Source: Deltaproteobacteria bacterium (GTDB lineage Bacteria > Myxococcota_A > UBA9160 > UBA6930). Taken from it: 64,000 bases of DNA. Shown here piece by piece: positions 49,465 to 58,030 of this stretch; positions within the stretch are counted from its first letter, which is position 1; every line of letters begins with the position of its first letter. The stretch lies in NCBI GenBank assembly GCA_029261815.1, contig JAJDAQ010000072.1:1-64000 (forward strand). Reading direction: 5' to 3'. Below the pieces are notes generated by a model. It was not told where the DNA came from. It did no database searches and saw nothing but the letters and a program-made list of their open reading frames with translations. A program made the position numbers and the translations under genes.

Positions 49465-52452
49465 TTACTCTGACCCAATCGTTTCTCGAACCACGCCGAG
49501 AACAGAAGTTGCACGCCGTAGCACCTCAGCCTGCCCCGAGATCGATGCAGCTTCAGCTGCCCGACCCGCCAGGCGACGTGCCTCCTCAAGTCCTCGCGAC
49601 TCGCCACTCGCGGCCAGCATCTCAGCACGCTCTACCTCGATTTGCGAGATCCAAACTTCCGAGCCTATGGCTGAGCACTGAGCGGACGCGATCTCGAAGC
49701 AATGAGTGGCATCCCCGACTCGCCCGAGGAGCGCGTTGAGGTTTGCACGCACCCGGTCGACAACTCCCCAACTCGTGACCCCAAACCCAATTGCGACGAA
49801 TTGGTTTCCGAAACGAGCGAGACGGCCGAGAAGCTCTGCTGCAAGCTGCCGGTCCTGAACAAGTACGCAAAGCTCAGCGACGATCGCCAATGTCGGCAGC
49901 GAGAGCGGAGAGTCGCCGAGATCATTGATCGCTGAGTCTCGCACTTGATCTAAGGCCAATTCCGCTGCGCGGCGGTCGCCCGCGAGCGCTGCAAACATTC
50001 CGTCCGCAGCCCTCCAGATAGCCAGGACCGGGAACTTCTCCGCTGCTGCCGCTGCAATCTGTCGCGCCCCGGAAACCTCGCCGAGATGCCAGCGGAGCAC
50101 ACACATACAAGCCGCCGGTGCATTAAACTCATTGGCACCACGCCGGTCACCTACTGCAAGCACGAGATCATCGAGCATTATGCCGGCTTCGGAGAGGCGG
50201 CCAGCCTCGATAGCTGCAGTCGCCGCATACAGGTCCGGATACCAGCCAACCGACCGAACACTCTCGTTCGCGACAAGTCTTGAGAGATCTAGCGCGGCGG
50301 TGCGAGACCCTACCACGCCTCCGGCGTAGAAGGCTCTCGCGTACTCTAGGACGCGAGATATTGCTTCCAACTCAAGGTCGCTCGAGAGGATCGCGTAGTG
50401 AAGTGCGAGCCTCGATACGCCGTCTACCTGGCCAGGGTCCCAAGTCCCCCAAGTCGCGACCATTCGCGCGATCGACACTTCTGACTTCACCGAATCGCTT
50501 CGAGCCAACGATTCGGCTTCGCTGAGAAGTTCACGCCTGCGCTCCAGGCTGGATGAGTGAAAACTCAAAGCGATCGCAAGGCGAGACCGAATCCGAGCGG
50601 CCCACTCGCCTTCCGCATCATTCGAACGAGCGAGCGCGTTCTCAAGAACGCTGATCGTAGATGCGTCCAGGACGCCGGTCTCAATACCTACGGGAATCGG
50701 GACTGTCGCTATCGCAGCCGCCAGTAGTGCGTCGGGCGGATAGTCTTGCGACGTGTCGGCGCATACCATTGCGAGTCGCCTAACGCCCTTTTGGCGCTGG
50801 CCCGACCGTATCTCTGCCTCACCAGTCTTGATCGCGAGGTCCGCGAGAAGCTCTGCTTCCAGAAGCCCTTCAGCGGCGAAGCGACGCACTGCCGCGAAGT
50901 GCTCCAATGCTTCATCGACGGCCATCTGCCCGAGTGCCGATTTTCCAGCCTCATAGTGCAGTAGTGCGGCACGCGCGGCATCGTCACTCCTGTTTGATCG
51001 GTCAAAATGGTAAGCGACCTCGGCCGGAGGCGAATTCGCGAAGTCAAGAATACTTCCCACTCGCGAGTGAAGATCTTCAACGATTCGCATAGGGATCGAC
51101 GAGTAGATCTGATCCTGGAGTAATGCATGCGAGTACTCGTACAGCTTCGAGCCTGCTGGCCGCAGCACACCCGCACGGATTGCTGGGCGAATCGCGGCCA
51201 TAGCCTTCTCATCCGAAACGCCCATCGCCTGAGCAAGCGTTTCGACGCTGAACGCATGGCCAATTACGGACGACACGACGAGCGCGACCTTCGTAATCTC
51301 CGAGAGAGAGACTGTGAACGCCGCAATCAAATCTTCTAAGGAACTCGACGGTACCGCGGCACCTTCACCTAACGTCAATGAGAATTTGAGCATGAGCGGA
51401 TTTCCGGCCGACATACGAACTCTCGCGGCGGACACTCCTCCAACGCCGAGTGCCGTCGCAACGTCGCCCGCCTCCTCTTCACTCAACCCGCGGAGTTCCA
51501 CGGCTACGTGTGGCCGCGAAGAAGCCCATCGAAACTCGGGCTCCTCTGTCAACCTTCGCGTCGCCACGAAGAGCACCGGGAAATCAACCGATGTTTCAGC
51601 AACAAGCTGCGCGAGTTCACGGCTGGCATCATCTGCTCGATGAAGGTCATCTATTAGGAGCACGGCCGGCTGATCGTGCGAGCCAACACGAGCCCAGAAC
51701 TGACAAATCGAATCCAAGAGAAGAAACTGATCGTCACCGAGTTGTGATGGTCGGACCCGCCCTCGCCATCTCTCCCTCTCGTCAAGGGTCCGCGACAGCT
51801 GACCCAACTGCGGTCGATGCTCAAGAATTTCGTCCCACGATTCCGGGCCGACTTCACGTCGATACGACCGAAGCACCTGCACCCAAGGCCAGAATGGCGG
51901 AGCGCCTTCGACTTCGGGGCAGCGTCCGAAGTGTGGATGGCCGCCTTGCTGGCGCACCCTTGCTGCGAACTCTTCGAGGAGCCGGCTCTTGCCGATTCCG
52001 GGTTCGCCGCTGACAAGAATGGCTGAGCCGCGGCCGTGTCGGGCGGCATCGAGCGCTTCCTCGAGAATCGCCATCTCTCGCGCGCGGCCGACGAAGGGGA
52101 CTTCTCCGGGTCGGAGTGCGTCACCTTGGCCGCGGCGAATCGAGGATTCAGCCACCTCCGCCACGAGTCGCCAACCTCGCCCTCGCACCGTCTCGATGAA
52201 GCGTGGATTGGCCGCATCATCTCCGAGGAGACGACGGGCGATATAGATCATCTGGTCGACTGTCCGCTCTTGTACGGCAACGCCCGGCCAGCACGCGTCG
52301 AGAAGCTCCTGGCGGGAGACGAGGCGGTCATTGTTCCGCGCAAGGTGCAGCAGCACGTCGATGACGCGCTGGTCAGCAGGCAAGCGCTCTTCACCACGAC
52401 GCAGCTCGAACAGCTCGTCATCCAGCTCGAACTCGAGAAATCGAAAGATCAC
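49465..52452 (-). CDS. Winged-helix / AAA ATPase / helical-repeat transcriptional regulator
   Basis: A 995-residue regulator. Residues 1-100 are an OmpR-type winged helix (LVSRQELLDACWPG, DQMIYIARRLLGDD, IETVRGRGWRL). Residues about 118-400 are an ATPase with Walker A GEPGIGKS (149-156) and Walker B VLLIDDLH (264-271). The remainder, about 450-995, is helical and repeat-like, as in TPR-type sensor regions of large ATP-dependent activators. It starts with GTG, eight bases after a perfect 8-bp-arm palindrome. It converges tail-to-tail with the membrane kinase, 43 bp away. It probably sets the transcriptional output of the cassette or represses itself. Confidence 0.85.
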   Translation of the reverse strand: MIFRFLEFELDDELFELRRGEERLPADQRVIDVLLHLARNNDRLVSRQELLDACWPGVAVQERTVDQMIYIARRLLGDDAANPRFIETVRGRGWRLVAEVAESSIRRGQGDALRPGEVPFVGRAREMAILEEALDAARHGRGSAILVSGEPGIGKSRLLEEFAARVRQQGGHPHFGRCPEVEGAPPFWPWVQVLRSYRREVGPESWDEILEHRPQLGQLSRTLDERERWRGRVRPSQLGDDQFLLLDSICQFWARVGSHDQPAVLLIDDLHRADDASRELAQLVAETSVDFPVLFVATRRLTEEPEFRWASSRPHVAVELRGLSEEEAGDVATALGVGGVSAARVRMSAGNPLMLKFSLTLGEGAAVPSSSLEDLIAAFTVSLSEITKVALVVSSVIGHAFSVETLAQAMGVSDEKAMAAIRPAIRAGVLRPAGSKLYEYSHALLQDQIYSSIPMRIVEDLHSRVGSILDFANSPPAEVAYHFDRSNRSDDAARAALLHYEAGKSALGQMAVDEALEHFAAVRRFAAEGLLEAELLADLAIKTGEAEIRSGQRQKGVRRLAMVCADTSQDYPPDALLAAAIATVPIPVGIETGVLDASTISVLENALARSNDAEGEWAARIRSRLAIALSFHSSSLERRRELLSEAESLARSDSVKSEVSIARMVATWGTWDPGQVDGVSRLALHYAILSSDLELEAISRVLEYARAFYAGGVVGSRTAALDLSRLVANESVRSVGWYPDLYAATAAIEAGRLSEAGIMLDDLVLAVGDRRGANEFNAPAACMCVLRWHLGEVSGARQIAAAAAEKFPVLAIWRAADGMFAALAGDRRAAELALDQVRDSAINDLGDSPLSLPTLAIVAELCVLVQDRQLAAELLGRLARFGNQFVAIGFGVTSWGVVDRVRANLNALLGRVGDATHCFEIASAQCSAIGSEVWISQIEVERAEMLAASGESRGLEEARRLAGRAAEAASISGQAEVLRRATSVLGVVRETIGSE

Positions 52453-52459
52453 GGGACGC

Positions 52460-52479
52460 TCACATAAATCGTTATGTGA
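52460..52479 (-). promoter_or_regulatory. Inverted repeat just ahead of the regulator start
   Basis: The sequence tcacataaatcgttatgtga has perfect 8-bp arms around ATCG. On the minus strand it lies between a TAGGAT (-10-like) hexamer and the GTG start codon at 52452, so it could be an operator, or a hairpin over the leader that affects translation. Confidence 0.6.
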
Positions 52480-52529
52480 ATCCTACCAGAGCGGCCGGTC
52501 CACATGAGCGCTGTCAGACCGTTCGATGT

Positions 52530-53537
52530 TCAGGTATCCGTAGACCCTACATGCCTCACCTTGAGCCCCGCCTCGCGCAGCAAGTCCAGCGAAATGCCGC
52601 CCAGCGGGTATGCCGCGCTGTACACAACCTCTTGAAGTCCGGAGTTGATGATCATCTTGGTACACATCAAGCAAGGCGAGAAGGTCGTGTAGACGGTTCC
52701 TCCCCTGACGGAGACACCGTGGTAGGCGGACTGCGTGATGGCGTTCTCTTCCGCATGCGAACAAACGCACTCGCCCAGGTCGGCCCCGCCAGGGCCGAAC
52801 GCGTTGCAGCGCGGGCAGCCCCCCTCATTGCAGTTCCGGGTGCCGCGCGGGGTGCCGTTGTAACCGGTCGAGATGATGCGGCGGTCCACCGTGATCAAGG
52901 CGGCCACCTTCCGCTTCACACAGTTGCTTCGCGTCGCAACCACCTGCGCAATGTTCAGGAAGTACTCGTCCCAGTCGGGGCGTTCGAAGTGGAGATGGTT
53001 GCGTAAAAGACGTTGGAGCTGGTCATGCAGCTCATCAAGTGCGCCGTCGTTGCGCAACGTATGGTCGGCGAGGTCACGGACCGCCAGCAATTGCTGGCCG
53101 GCCGGGTTGTCACTCTTCAGTTCGCGCCCTTCCAGGCGACGCAGGTCTTCGAGGGTTTCCGGGTCGCCGTTGCGGCCGCGCGACTGCATGCGTTCGACGC
53201 GGAGTTCTTCTCCGGCATCCACCCAGATCAAGTGGAAGCGGGCGCCCAGCGAACGCAACGCCGCCACTTCGGCCGGGTGACGGATGGAGTCGATGACGTA
53301 GTTCCGGTCCGGCCGGACGCGTCCGACGAGACGCTGTGCCAGCGCGCCGGGACCTTCCGCCGTCCGCAACTCGACGCCGGTCTCGATCATGCGCTCACGC
53401 GTCTCTTCTTCGCCGCGTTCGGCGAGCACCTTCCGGATTTCGTCAGACAACGACTCGACGTAGAAGCTGCGCTCCTCGAGGAAGCGCACGACCTCGCCCT
53501 TGCCACTGGCATACGGCCCTGCCACGCCCAGAATCAT
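52530..53537 (-). CDS. P-loop kinase-like / cytidine-deaminase fusion (dCMP/dCTP deaminase-like)
   Basis: 335 residues from the ATG at 53537. Residues about 1-150 are a P-loop nucleotide kinase-like domain (GVAGPYASGKGEVVRFLEE at 4-22, VIDSIRHP). Residues about 190-330 are a deoxycytidylate-deaminase domain with the zinc motif CSHAEENAI and SPCLMCTKM; additional Cys in GGCPRCN and GECVC. The P-loop-deaminase layout is shared with the anti-phage dCTP deaminases, though this one is shorter, and with metabolic fusion deaminases. It lies alone next to the signalling island; no other defence gene adjoins it. Confidence 0.82.
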   Translation of the reverse strand: MILGVAGPYASGKGEVVRFLEERSFYVESLSDEIRKVLAERGEEETRERMIETGVELRTAEGPGALAQRLVGRVRPDRNYVIDSIRHPAEVAALRSLGARFHLIWVDAGEELRVERMQSRGRNGDPETLEDLRRLEGRELKSDNPAGQQLLAVRDLADHTLRNDGALDELHDQLQRLLRNHLHFERPDWDEYFLNIAQVVATRSNCVKRKVAALITVDRRIISTGYNGTPRGTRNCNEGGCPRCNAFGPGGADLGECVCSHAEENAITQSAYHGVSVRGGTVYTTFSPCLMCTKMIINSGLQEVVYSAAYPLGGISLDLLREAGLKVRHVGSTDT

Positions 53538-53613
53538 GTCGGCCCCCCGCTTCGATGGTCGCCGGCTCCGCACGGAACCGACCCGGCAGAGCATACACCC
53601 TGCCCTCGCCGGC

Positions 53614-54075
53614 TCATCCCGGGTTTCGAACCGAAACCATCACCTTGCCCAGCGTCGACATCGCGGTCTCGCCCGTCTGGTTGGTCAGCCAATAGCGGAG
53701 CGCAACGATGCCGCGGGCCGGGTTCGAGGCAGAGCGGCGCTTCTCCTGCACCCGCACGTGCAGCATCAACGCATCGCCGGGACGAACCGGCGCTTCGAGG
53801 CGCATCTCGTCGTTGCCAAGGCCCGCCACGATCGCGAGGCGCTCCGGCAAGTCGTGGGTCAAGCGGGACTGGATCGCCGTTGTGTGGGCCGCGCAAGCCG
53901 TCAGGCCGCCAAAGACGGATGCCTCGGCCGCAGCGTCGTCCAGGTGCCACGGCTGCGGGTCCCAGCGCGTTGCAAAGGCGATGACCTCTTCCCGCTCCAC
54001 CTGGAAGGGGCCGGCTTCCTGTTCCCAGCCCGGCTCGATGTCGTCGTAGTGTCTCACGGGTCGCTCTTCGGACAT
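53614..54075 (-). CDS. MaoC-like hot-dog dehydratase
   Basis: A 153-residue single hot-dog protein. It carries the MaoC-type hydratase pattern FATRWDPQPWHLDDAAA near residues 34-50 and FGGLTACAAHTTA near 55-67, where an Asp/His pair forms the active site. It probably hydrates an enoyl-CoA. It is divergent from the sugar-nucleotide reductase gene (64 bp between starts) and 76 bp upstream of the deaminase gene. Confidence 0.85.
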   Translation of the reverse strand: MSEERPVRHYDDIEPGWEQEAGPFQVEREEVIAFATRWDPQPWHLDDAAAEASVFGGLTACAAHTTAIQSRLTHDLPERLAIVAGLGNDEMRLEAPVRPGDALMLHVRVQEKRRSASNPARGIVALRYWLTNQTGETAMSTLGKVMVSVRNPG

Positions 54076-54139
54076 GGCGGCGGAGGCTAGCGCGCGAATG
54101 CGGGTCGCTCGCAGCCGCGGGCTCGCTTACGTTCCGGCC

Positions 54140-55030
54140 ATGCGTGTCTGGTTGACCGGGGGGAGTGGTTTCGTGGGCCAGCGGCTCGCCGCGCGCTTGC
54201 GCCGCGACGGGCACGAGGTCGACGGCGACGCGCAAGAAGTCGACGTAACGGACAAGGACGCCATCGCGGCACAACTCCGCGGCTTCCGACCCGACGCCAT
54301 CGCGCACCTGGCCGGAATCAGCTTCGTCCCGGACGCGGCGAGAGACCCGCTCCTCGCATGGCGGGTCAACTACGCCGGCACCGCGCTGCTCCTTGCAAGC
54401 TGCCGCGCGCACGCGCCGGCTGCCCGCGTCCTGGTCGTGACTTCGGCCATGGTCTACGGCACCGCCGAAGCCAACGCCCCGCTCTTCGATGAAACGTCGC
54501 CGCTTCGCCCCATCGGCCCGTACGCCACGACCAAGGCGGCAGCCGACGTGCTCGCCGGCGAGTGGGCACTGCGCGGTCTCGACGTGGTGCGCCTTCGGCC
54601 CTTCAACCACACCGGCGCCGGGCGCCCCGACCGCTTCGTGGAATCGAGCTTCGCGCGGCAGTTGGTTGAAATGGAGCGCGGCGATCGGGAGCCCGAAATG
54701 CAGGTGGGCAACCTCGATGCCGTGCGCGACTTCCTGCACGTGGAAGATGTCGTCGATGCCTACGTCCGCCTGCTCGAGCCCGGCGGTCCCACCGGTGCGT
54801 TCAACGTCGCCAGCGGCGAGGCCACGCGCATCGGCGCCCTGCTCGACCGGCTGGTGGCCATGAGCACCGCCACCCCTCAGGTCGTGACCGACCCGGCACG
54901 CTGGCGCCCGACCGATGCCAACGCCGGCACCGCTTCGCGCCTGCGAGAAGCAGTCGGTTGGGCTCCGGCCCACACACTCGACGAAACCCTGGAAGAGCTG
55001 CTCGGTTACTGGCGCGCGGAGCTTCGCTAG
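54140..55030 (+). CDS. NAD(P)-dependent sugar-nucleotide epimerase/reductase (RMD-like)
   Basis: 296 residues from the ATG at 54140; an earlier in-frame GTG/ATG would start in the hydratase leader. Extended-SDR features: TGGSGFVGQRLAARLRRDG near 7-25, catalytic YATTK near 137-141, and RLRPFNHTGAGR near 164-175. The RPFNH(T/I)G block is typical of GDP-4-keto-6-deoxymannose reductase, so GDP-rhamnose synthesis is the best guess, without other cluster genes to confirm it. Confidence 0.83.
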   Translation: MRVWLTGGSGFVGQRLAARLRRDGHEVDGDAQEVDVTDKDAIAAQLRGFRPDAIAHLAGISFVPDAARDPLLAWRVNYAGTALLLASCRAHAPAARVLVVTSAMVYGTAEANAPLFDETSPLRPIGPYATTKAAADVLAGEWALRGLDVVRLRPFNHTGAGRPDRFVESSFARQLVEMERGDREPEMQVGNLDAVRDFLHVEDVVDAYVRLLEPGGPTGAFNVASGEATRIGALLDRLVAMSTATPQVVTDPARWRPTDANAGTASRLREAVGWAPAHTLDETLEELLGYWRAELR

Positions 55031-55953
55031 GCCTCGCGTTTCTCGGCGGTGACGCCGAGCCAGGCGTCGCCGTTCTGTGTCGCATGCCGCCATGCCTGCG
55101 GTTCCAGTCCCACCGCTCGGCACGACACGGTAAAGCGTTCCTGCTCCACGTCGAGAAGACCTGCCGCGACGAACCGGCCGCCGGTACGAAGACGCGCCGC
55201 CATCGTTCCGAGGAGCGGCTCTTGCTCCGTCCGGATCATGTTGGCCACGACCACGTCGAACCCGACGGCCTCGTCGGCCAGCGCATCCGTGGTTCCGGTG
55301 TAGACGCGAAGGCCGTCCGAGAATGCGTGGTCCCGCGCGGCGACCCCGGCGGCAGCACCCGCGAGCGGGTCCATGTCGAACGCCACCGCATGCGTCGCGC
55401 CCAACGCCAGTGCCGCCAACGCGAGAACACCACTGCCGCAGCCCACATCGAGCACCCGCGCGCCGCCGAGCGCCGACCGCACTTCGTCGAGGCCCTGCAA
55501 CGCCAGCAGTGTCGAAGCGTGGTGTCCGGTCCCGAACGCCTGCCCCGGGTCGATCACGATCTCGGCCCCGGCAAAGCCTGCCGGCGCCGCAGCGAAGGGA
55601 GGCCGCACACACAAGCGCTCCGAGACCACGACGGCGTCGAGGCCTTCCTTCCAGGCCTCGGACCACGCCACATCCTCGATCCTGCTGGCCGCGCCCACCT
55701 GAACGCCGTCCACGGCGCCCACTGCGGCCACGACAGCACCGGTAGCGGCCTCGGGGACGAATATCCGGGCGGATCGACCGTCTGGCGCCTCCTCCACACC
55801 AGCGGCGCCTGCGACCCACGCCTCGGCGAGAGCGACTTCCAGGCTAATCGGGTCGGCCGCGGTCACCTGCACTTCGCGATAGGAATCGGCCAAATTTGCC
55901 CCTTCCGGGCCGCTCTGAACGCGGCTCATTCGCGTCCCGGGCGCGGGGATCAT
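55027..55953 (-). CDS. prmA: Ribosomal protein L11 methyltransferase
   Basis: A 308-residue methyltransferase. The N-terminal substrate domain covers about 25-125, and the class I SAM domain follows with FGTGHHASTLLALQ near 140-153, LDVGCGSGVLALAAL near 169-183 and VVANMIRTEQEPLL near 229-242 (NPP-like motif changed to NMI, as in PrmA). An ATG at 55929 is an alternative start. It converges with the reductase gene, the stops overlapping by four bases. Confidence 0.9.
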   Translation of the reverse strand: MIPAPGTRMSRVQSGPEGANLADSYREVQVTAADPISLEVALAEAWVAGAAGVEEAPDGRSARIFVPEAATGAVVAAVGAVDGVQVGAASRIEDVAWSEAWKEGLDAVVVSERLCVRPPFAAAPAGFAGAEIVIDPGQAFGTGHHASTLLALQGLDEVRSALGGARVLDVGCGSGVLALAALALGATHAVAFDMDPLAGAAAGVAARDHAFSDGLRVYTGTTDALADEAVGFDVVVANMIRTEQEPLLGTMAARLRTGGRFVAAGLLDVEQERFTVSCRAVGLEPQAWRHATQNGDAWLGVTAEKREA

Positions 55954-56015
55954 GCCTCAATTCCGTCGGCCAGTCGGCCGAAACGGTTCTGTCGGACCTG
56001 AAGGAGTGGGGCACG

Positions 56016-57026
56016 TTGACGCAAGCGGTTCAGGACAATTCGGAGCAGCAGATCGATCTCGCACGGATCGACCCCGGTGAGGCTGCCGAGCTCGCACGCC
56101 GGCTTCGCACCAACGTCGAGCGGGCCATGCGAGGCAAGCCTGAAGTGGTGCGTATCGCAGTCGAGACGCTGGTCTCGGGCGGGCACCTCTTGCTCGAGGA
56201 CGTCCCCGGAGTCGGCAAGACGACCCTGGCGGCCGCCCTCGCGCGCAGTCTCGACTCGAGCTTCAAGCGCATCCAGTTCACCAGTGACCTGCTCCCGAGC
56301 GACGTCATCGGCTCGGCAGTGCCCGAGACCGACCAGGGCCGGCCCACCGGCGGCCTGATCTTCCAACCGGGACCGTTGTTCTCACACGTGGTCCTCGCGG
56401 ATGAGATCAATCGCGCGAGCCCGAAGACGCAGTCCGCGTTGCTCGAAGCCATGAGCGAAGGCAACGTGACCGTCGACGGCCGGACCCACCCCCTGCCGGA
56501 CCCGTTCTTCGTCGTCGCGACCCAGAACCCGGTCGAACACTACGGTACGAACCCGCTGCCGGAATCGCAGCTCGACCGCTTCCAGGTCCGGCAGTCGATT
56601 GGCTACCCCTCGATCGAGGACGAAGCCGCGGTGCTTCGCGACGACCCGGGACTCAACGAACTCCCGACGCTCCAGCCCGTCCTTTCGCCGCATGACGTGC
56701 AACGCCTCCGCGCAGCCACCGTCCAGGTAAAGGTCGACGATGCGCTGATCGCCTACCTGCTCGCGATCGTGACCGAGACCCGCGAGCACGAAGCCATCGC
56801 CATGGGGGCTTCGACGCGCGCGGCACTCGCTCTCCGGCGTGCGGCCCAGGCTCGCGCGCTCTGCGACGAGCGCGACTTCGTCATCCCCGAGGACATCCAA
56901 GACCTCGCCGGCCCCGTGCTGGCGCACCGCATCGTGGTCGACACCCGGGCTGGGGCCGAACGTGGCTCGGAGGAAGGCCAGTGGATCCTGCGCGAGATCC
57001 TCGACCGCGTCCCGGTTCCGCTCTGA
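56016..57026 (+). CDS. MoxR-family AAA+ ATPase
   Basis: 336 residues from a TTG at 56016 preceded by AAGGAG; a longer frame from 55896 overlaps the divergent prmA start and is rejected. Walker A is EDVPGVGKTTLAAALARSL near residues 61-79, Walker B VLADEINRASPKTQSALLEAM near 124-144 shows the MoxR-type DE(I)N form, and there is a sensor 1 VVATQNPVEHYGTNPLPE near 170-187. It heads a MoxR-DUF58-transglutaminase operon. Confidence 0.92.
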   Translation: MTQAVQDNSEQQIDLARIDPGEAAELARRLRTNVERAMRGKPEVVRIAVETLVSGGHLLLEDVPGVGKTTLAAALARSLDSSFKRIQFTSDLLPSDVIGSAVPETDQGRPTGGLIFQPGPLFSHVVLADEINRASPKTQSALLEAMSEGNVTVDGRTHPLPDPFFVVATQNPVEHYGTNPLPESQLDRFQVRQSIGYPSIEDEAAVLRDDPGLNELPTLQPVLSPHDVQRLRAATVQVKVDDALIAYLLAIVTETREHEAIAMGASTRAALALRRAAQARALCDERDFVIPEDIQDLAGPVLAHRIVVDTRAGAERGSEEGQWILREILDRVPVPL

Positions 57027-58030
57027 GCCGACGGCGTCGCGAGCAGAAGCCGGCGACCGCGTTCCGGGAGCGACTTCGAGCGATCTTCAGACCGCCGCGC
57101 ACGCTTCGGCCGACGCGCGCGGGTTGGGTCTTCTTCGCCCTGATCCTGGGCGTCGGACTCGCCGCGCTCAACACCGGCAACAACCTCATGTACATGGTGC
57201 TGTCGTTGTTGTTGTCCTTCCTGGTGTTGTCGGGCGTGCTTTCTGAGTCCGCGCTACGCGGGATCCACGTGCGTCGTCGGATCCCGGGCGAACTCTTTGC
57301 GGAGCAGACCTCGCACGTCGTCGTCGAGATCCACAACGACCAGAAGCGCGTGCCCGCGTTCGCCATCGTCATCGAAGACCTGGTCGGCGAAAGCGTGCAC
57401 CGCGCAGTGCCCGGTGGTCGCGCGTTCGCGCTACGCGTCGACCCGGGCGCGACCGAGACCCGCAGCTACGGTCTGAAGCCCGAGCACCGCGGCCCGCTGG
57501 CCTTCGCGGGCTTCCGCGTCGCCACCCGTTTCCCGTTCGGCCTGTTCTCCAAGGCCATGCTCATCGAAGACGCCCAGGAGACGGTTGTCTACCCGGCGAT
57601 CGACCTGCTGGAAACCGCGCTTGTTCAGGGCGCCGTCCCCCGCAGCGGCGAAGCCCACGGCGGACAGGGCGGCGGCAGCCCCGAGTCGGCCGGCCTCCGC
57701 GGCTACTCGCCCGGGGACCCGTACCGGCGCATTCATTGGCGCGCGACGCTGCGTCGCGGACAACTGCTCGTCCGAGACCAGGAGCACGAGCGCCACGCCG
57801 AGCACACCGTACGGCTGCGCACGAAGAGCGCGCGCCCCGGCGACGCATTCGAAAGCGCCGTACGCCGCGCAGCCAGCGACATCGTCGCGCACCTGCGCGC
57901 GGGCTTCCGTGTGGGTCTTCATACCGACGATGTTTCCTTCGACCCCGGCGAAGACCTGGCCCATCGGCGCGCCCTGTTGTTGGCCCTGGCAACCGTCGAA
58001 GCGGGTCGCCCGGAAGCAGAAGCACTGTGA
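56981..58030 (+). CDS. DUF58 membrane protein
   Basis: A 349-residue protein, GTG start at 56981 overlapping the MoxR gene by 46 bp (a later CTG at the MoxR stop cannot be excluded). Two hydrophobic helices lie at about residues 45-85 (GWVFFALILGVGLAALNTGNN), followed by a beta-rich part and the DUF58 core with RGYSPGDPYRRIHWRATLRRGQL-type sequence near 235-258. It is the usual partner of MoxR ATPases and transglutaminases, and its stop overlaps the next start (GTGA). Confidence 0.88.
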   Translation: MDPARDPRPRPGSALSRRRREQKPATAFRERLRAIFRPPRTLRPTRAGWVFFALILGVGLAALNTGNNLMYMVLSLLLSFLVLSGVLSESALRGIHVRRRIPGELFAEQTSHVVVEIHNDQKRVPAFAIVIEDLVGESVHRAVPGGRAFALRVDPGATETRSYGLKPEHRGPLAFAGFRVATRFPFGLFSKAMLIEDAQETVVYPAIDLLETALVQGAVPRSGEAHGGQGGGSPESAGLRGYSPGDPYRRIHWRATLRRGQLLVRDQEHERHAEHTVRLRTKSARPGDAFESAVRRAASDIVAHLRAGFRVGLHTDDVSFDPGEDLAHRRALLLALATVEAGRPEAEAL

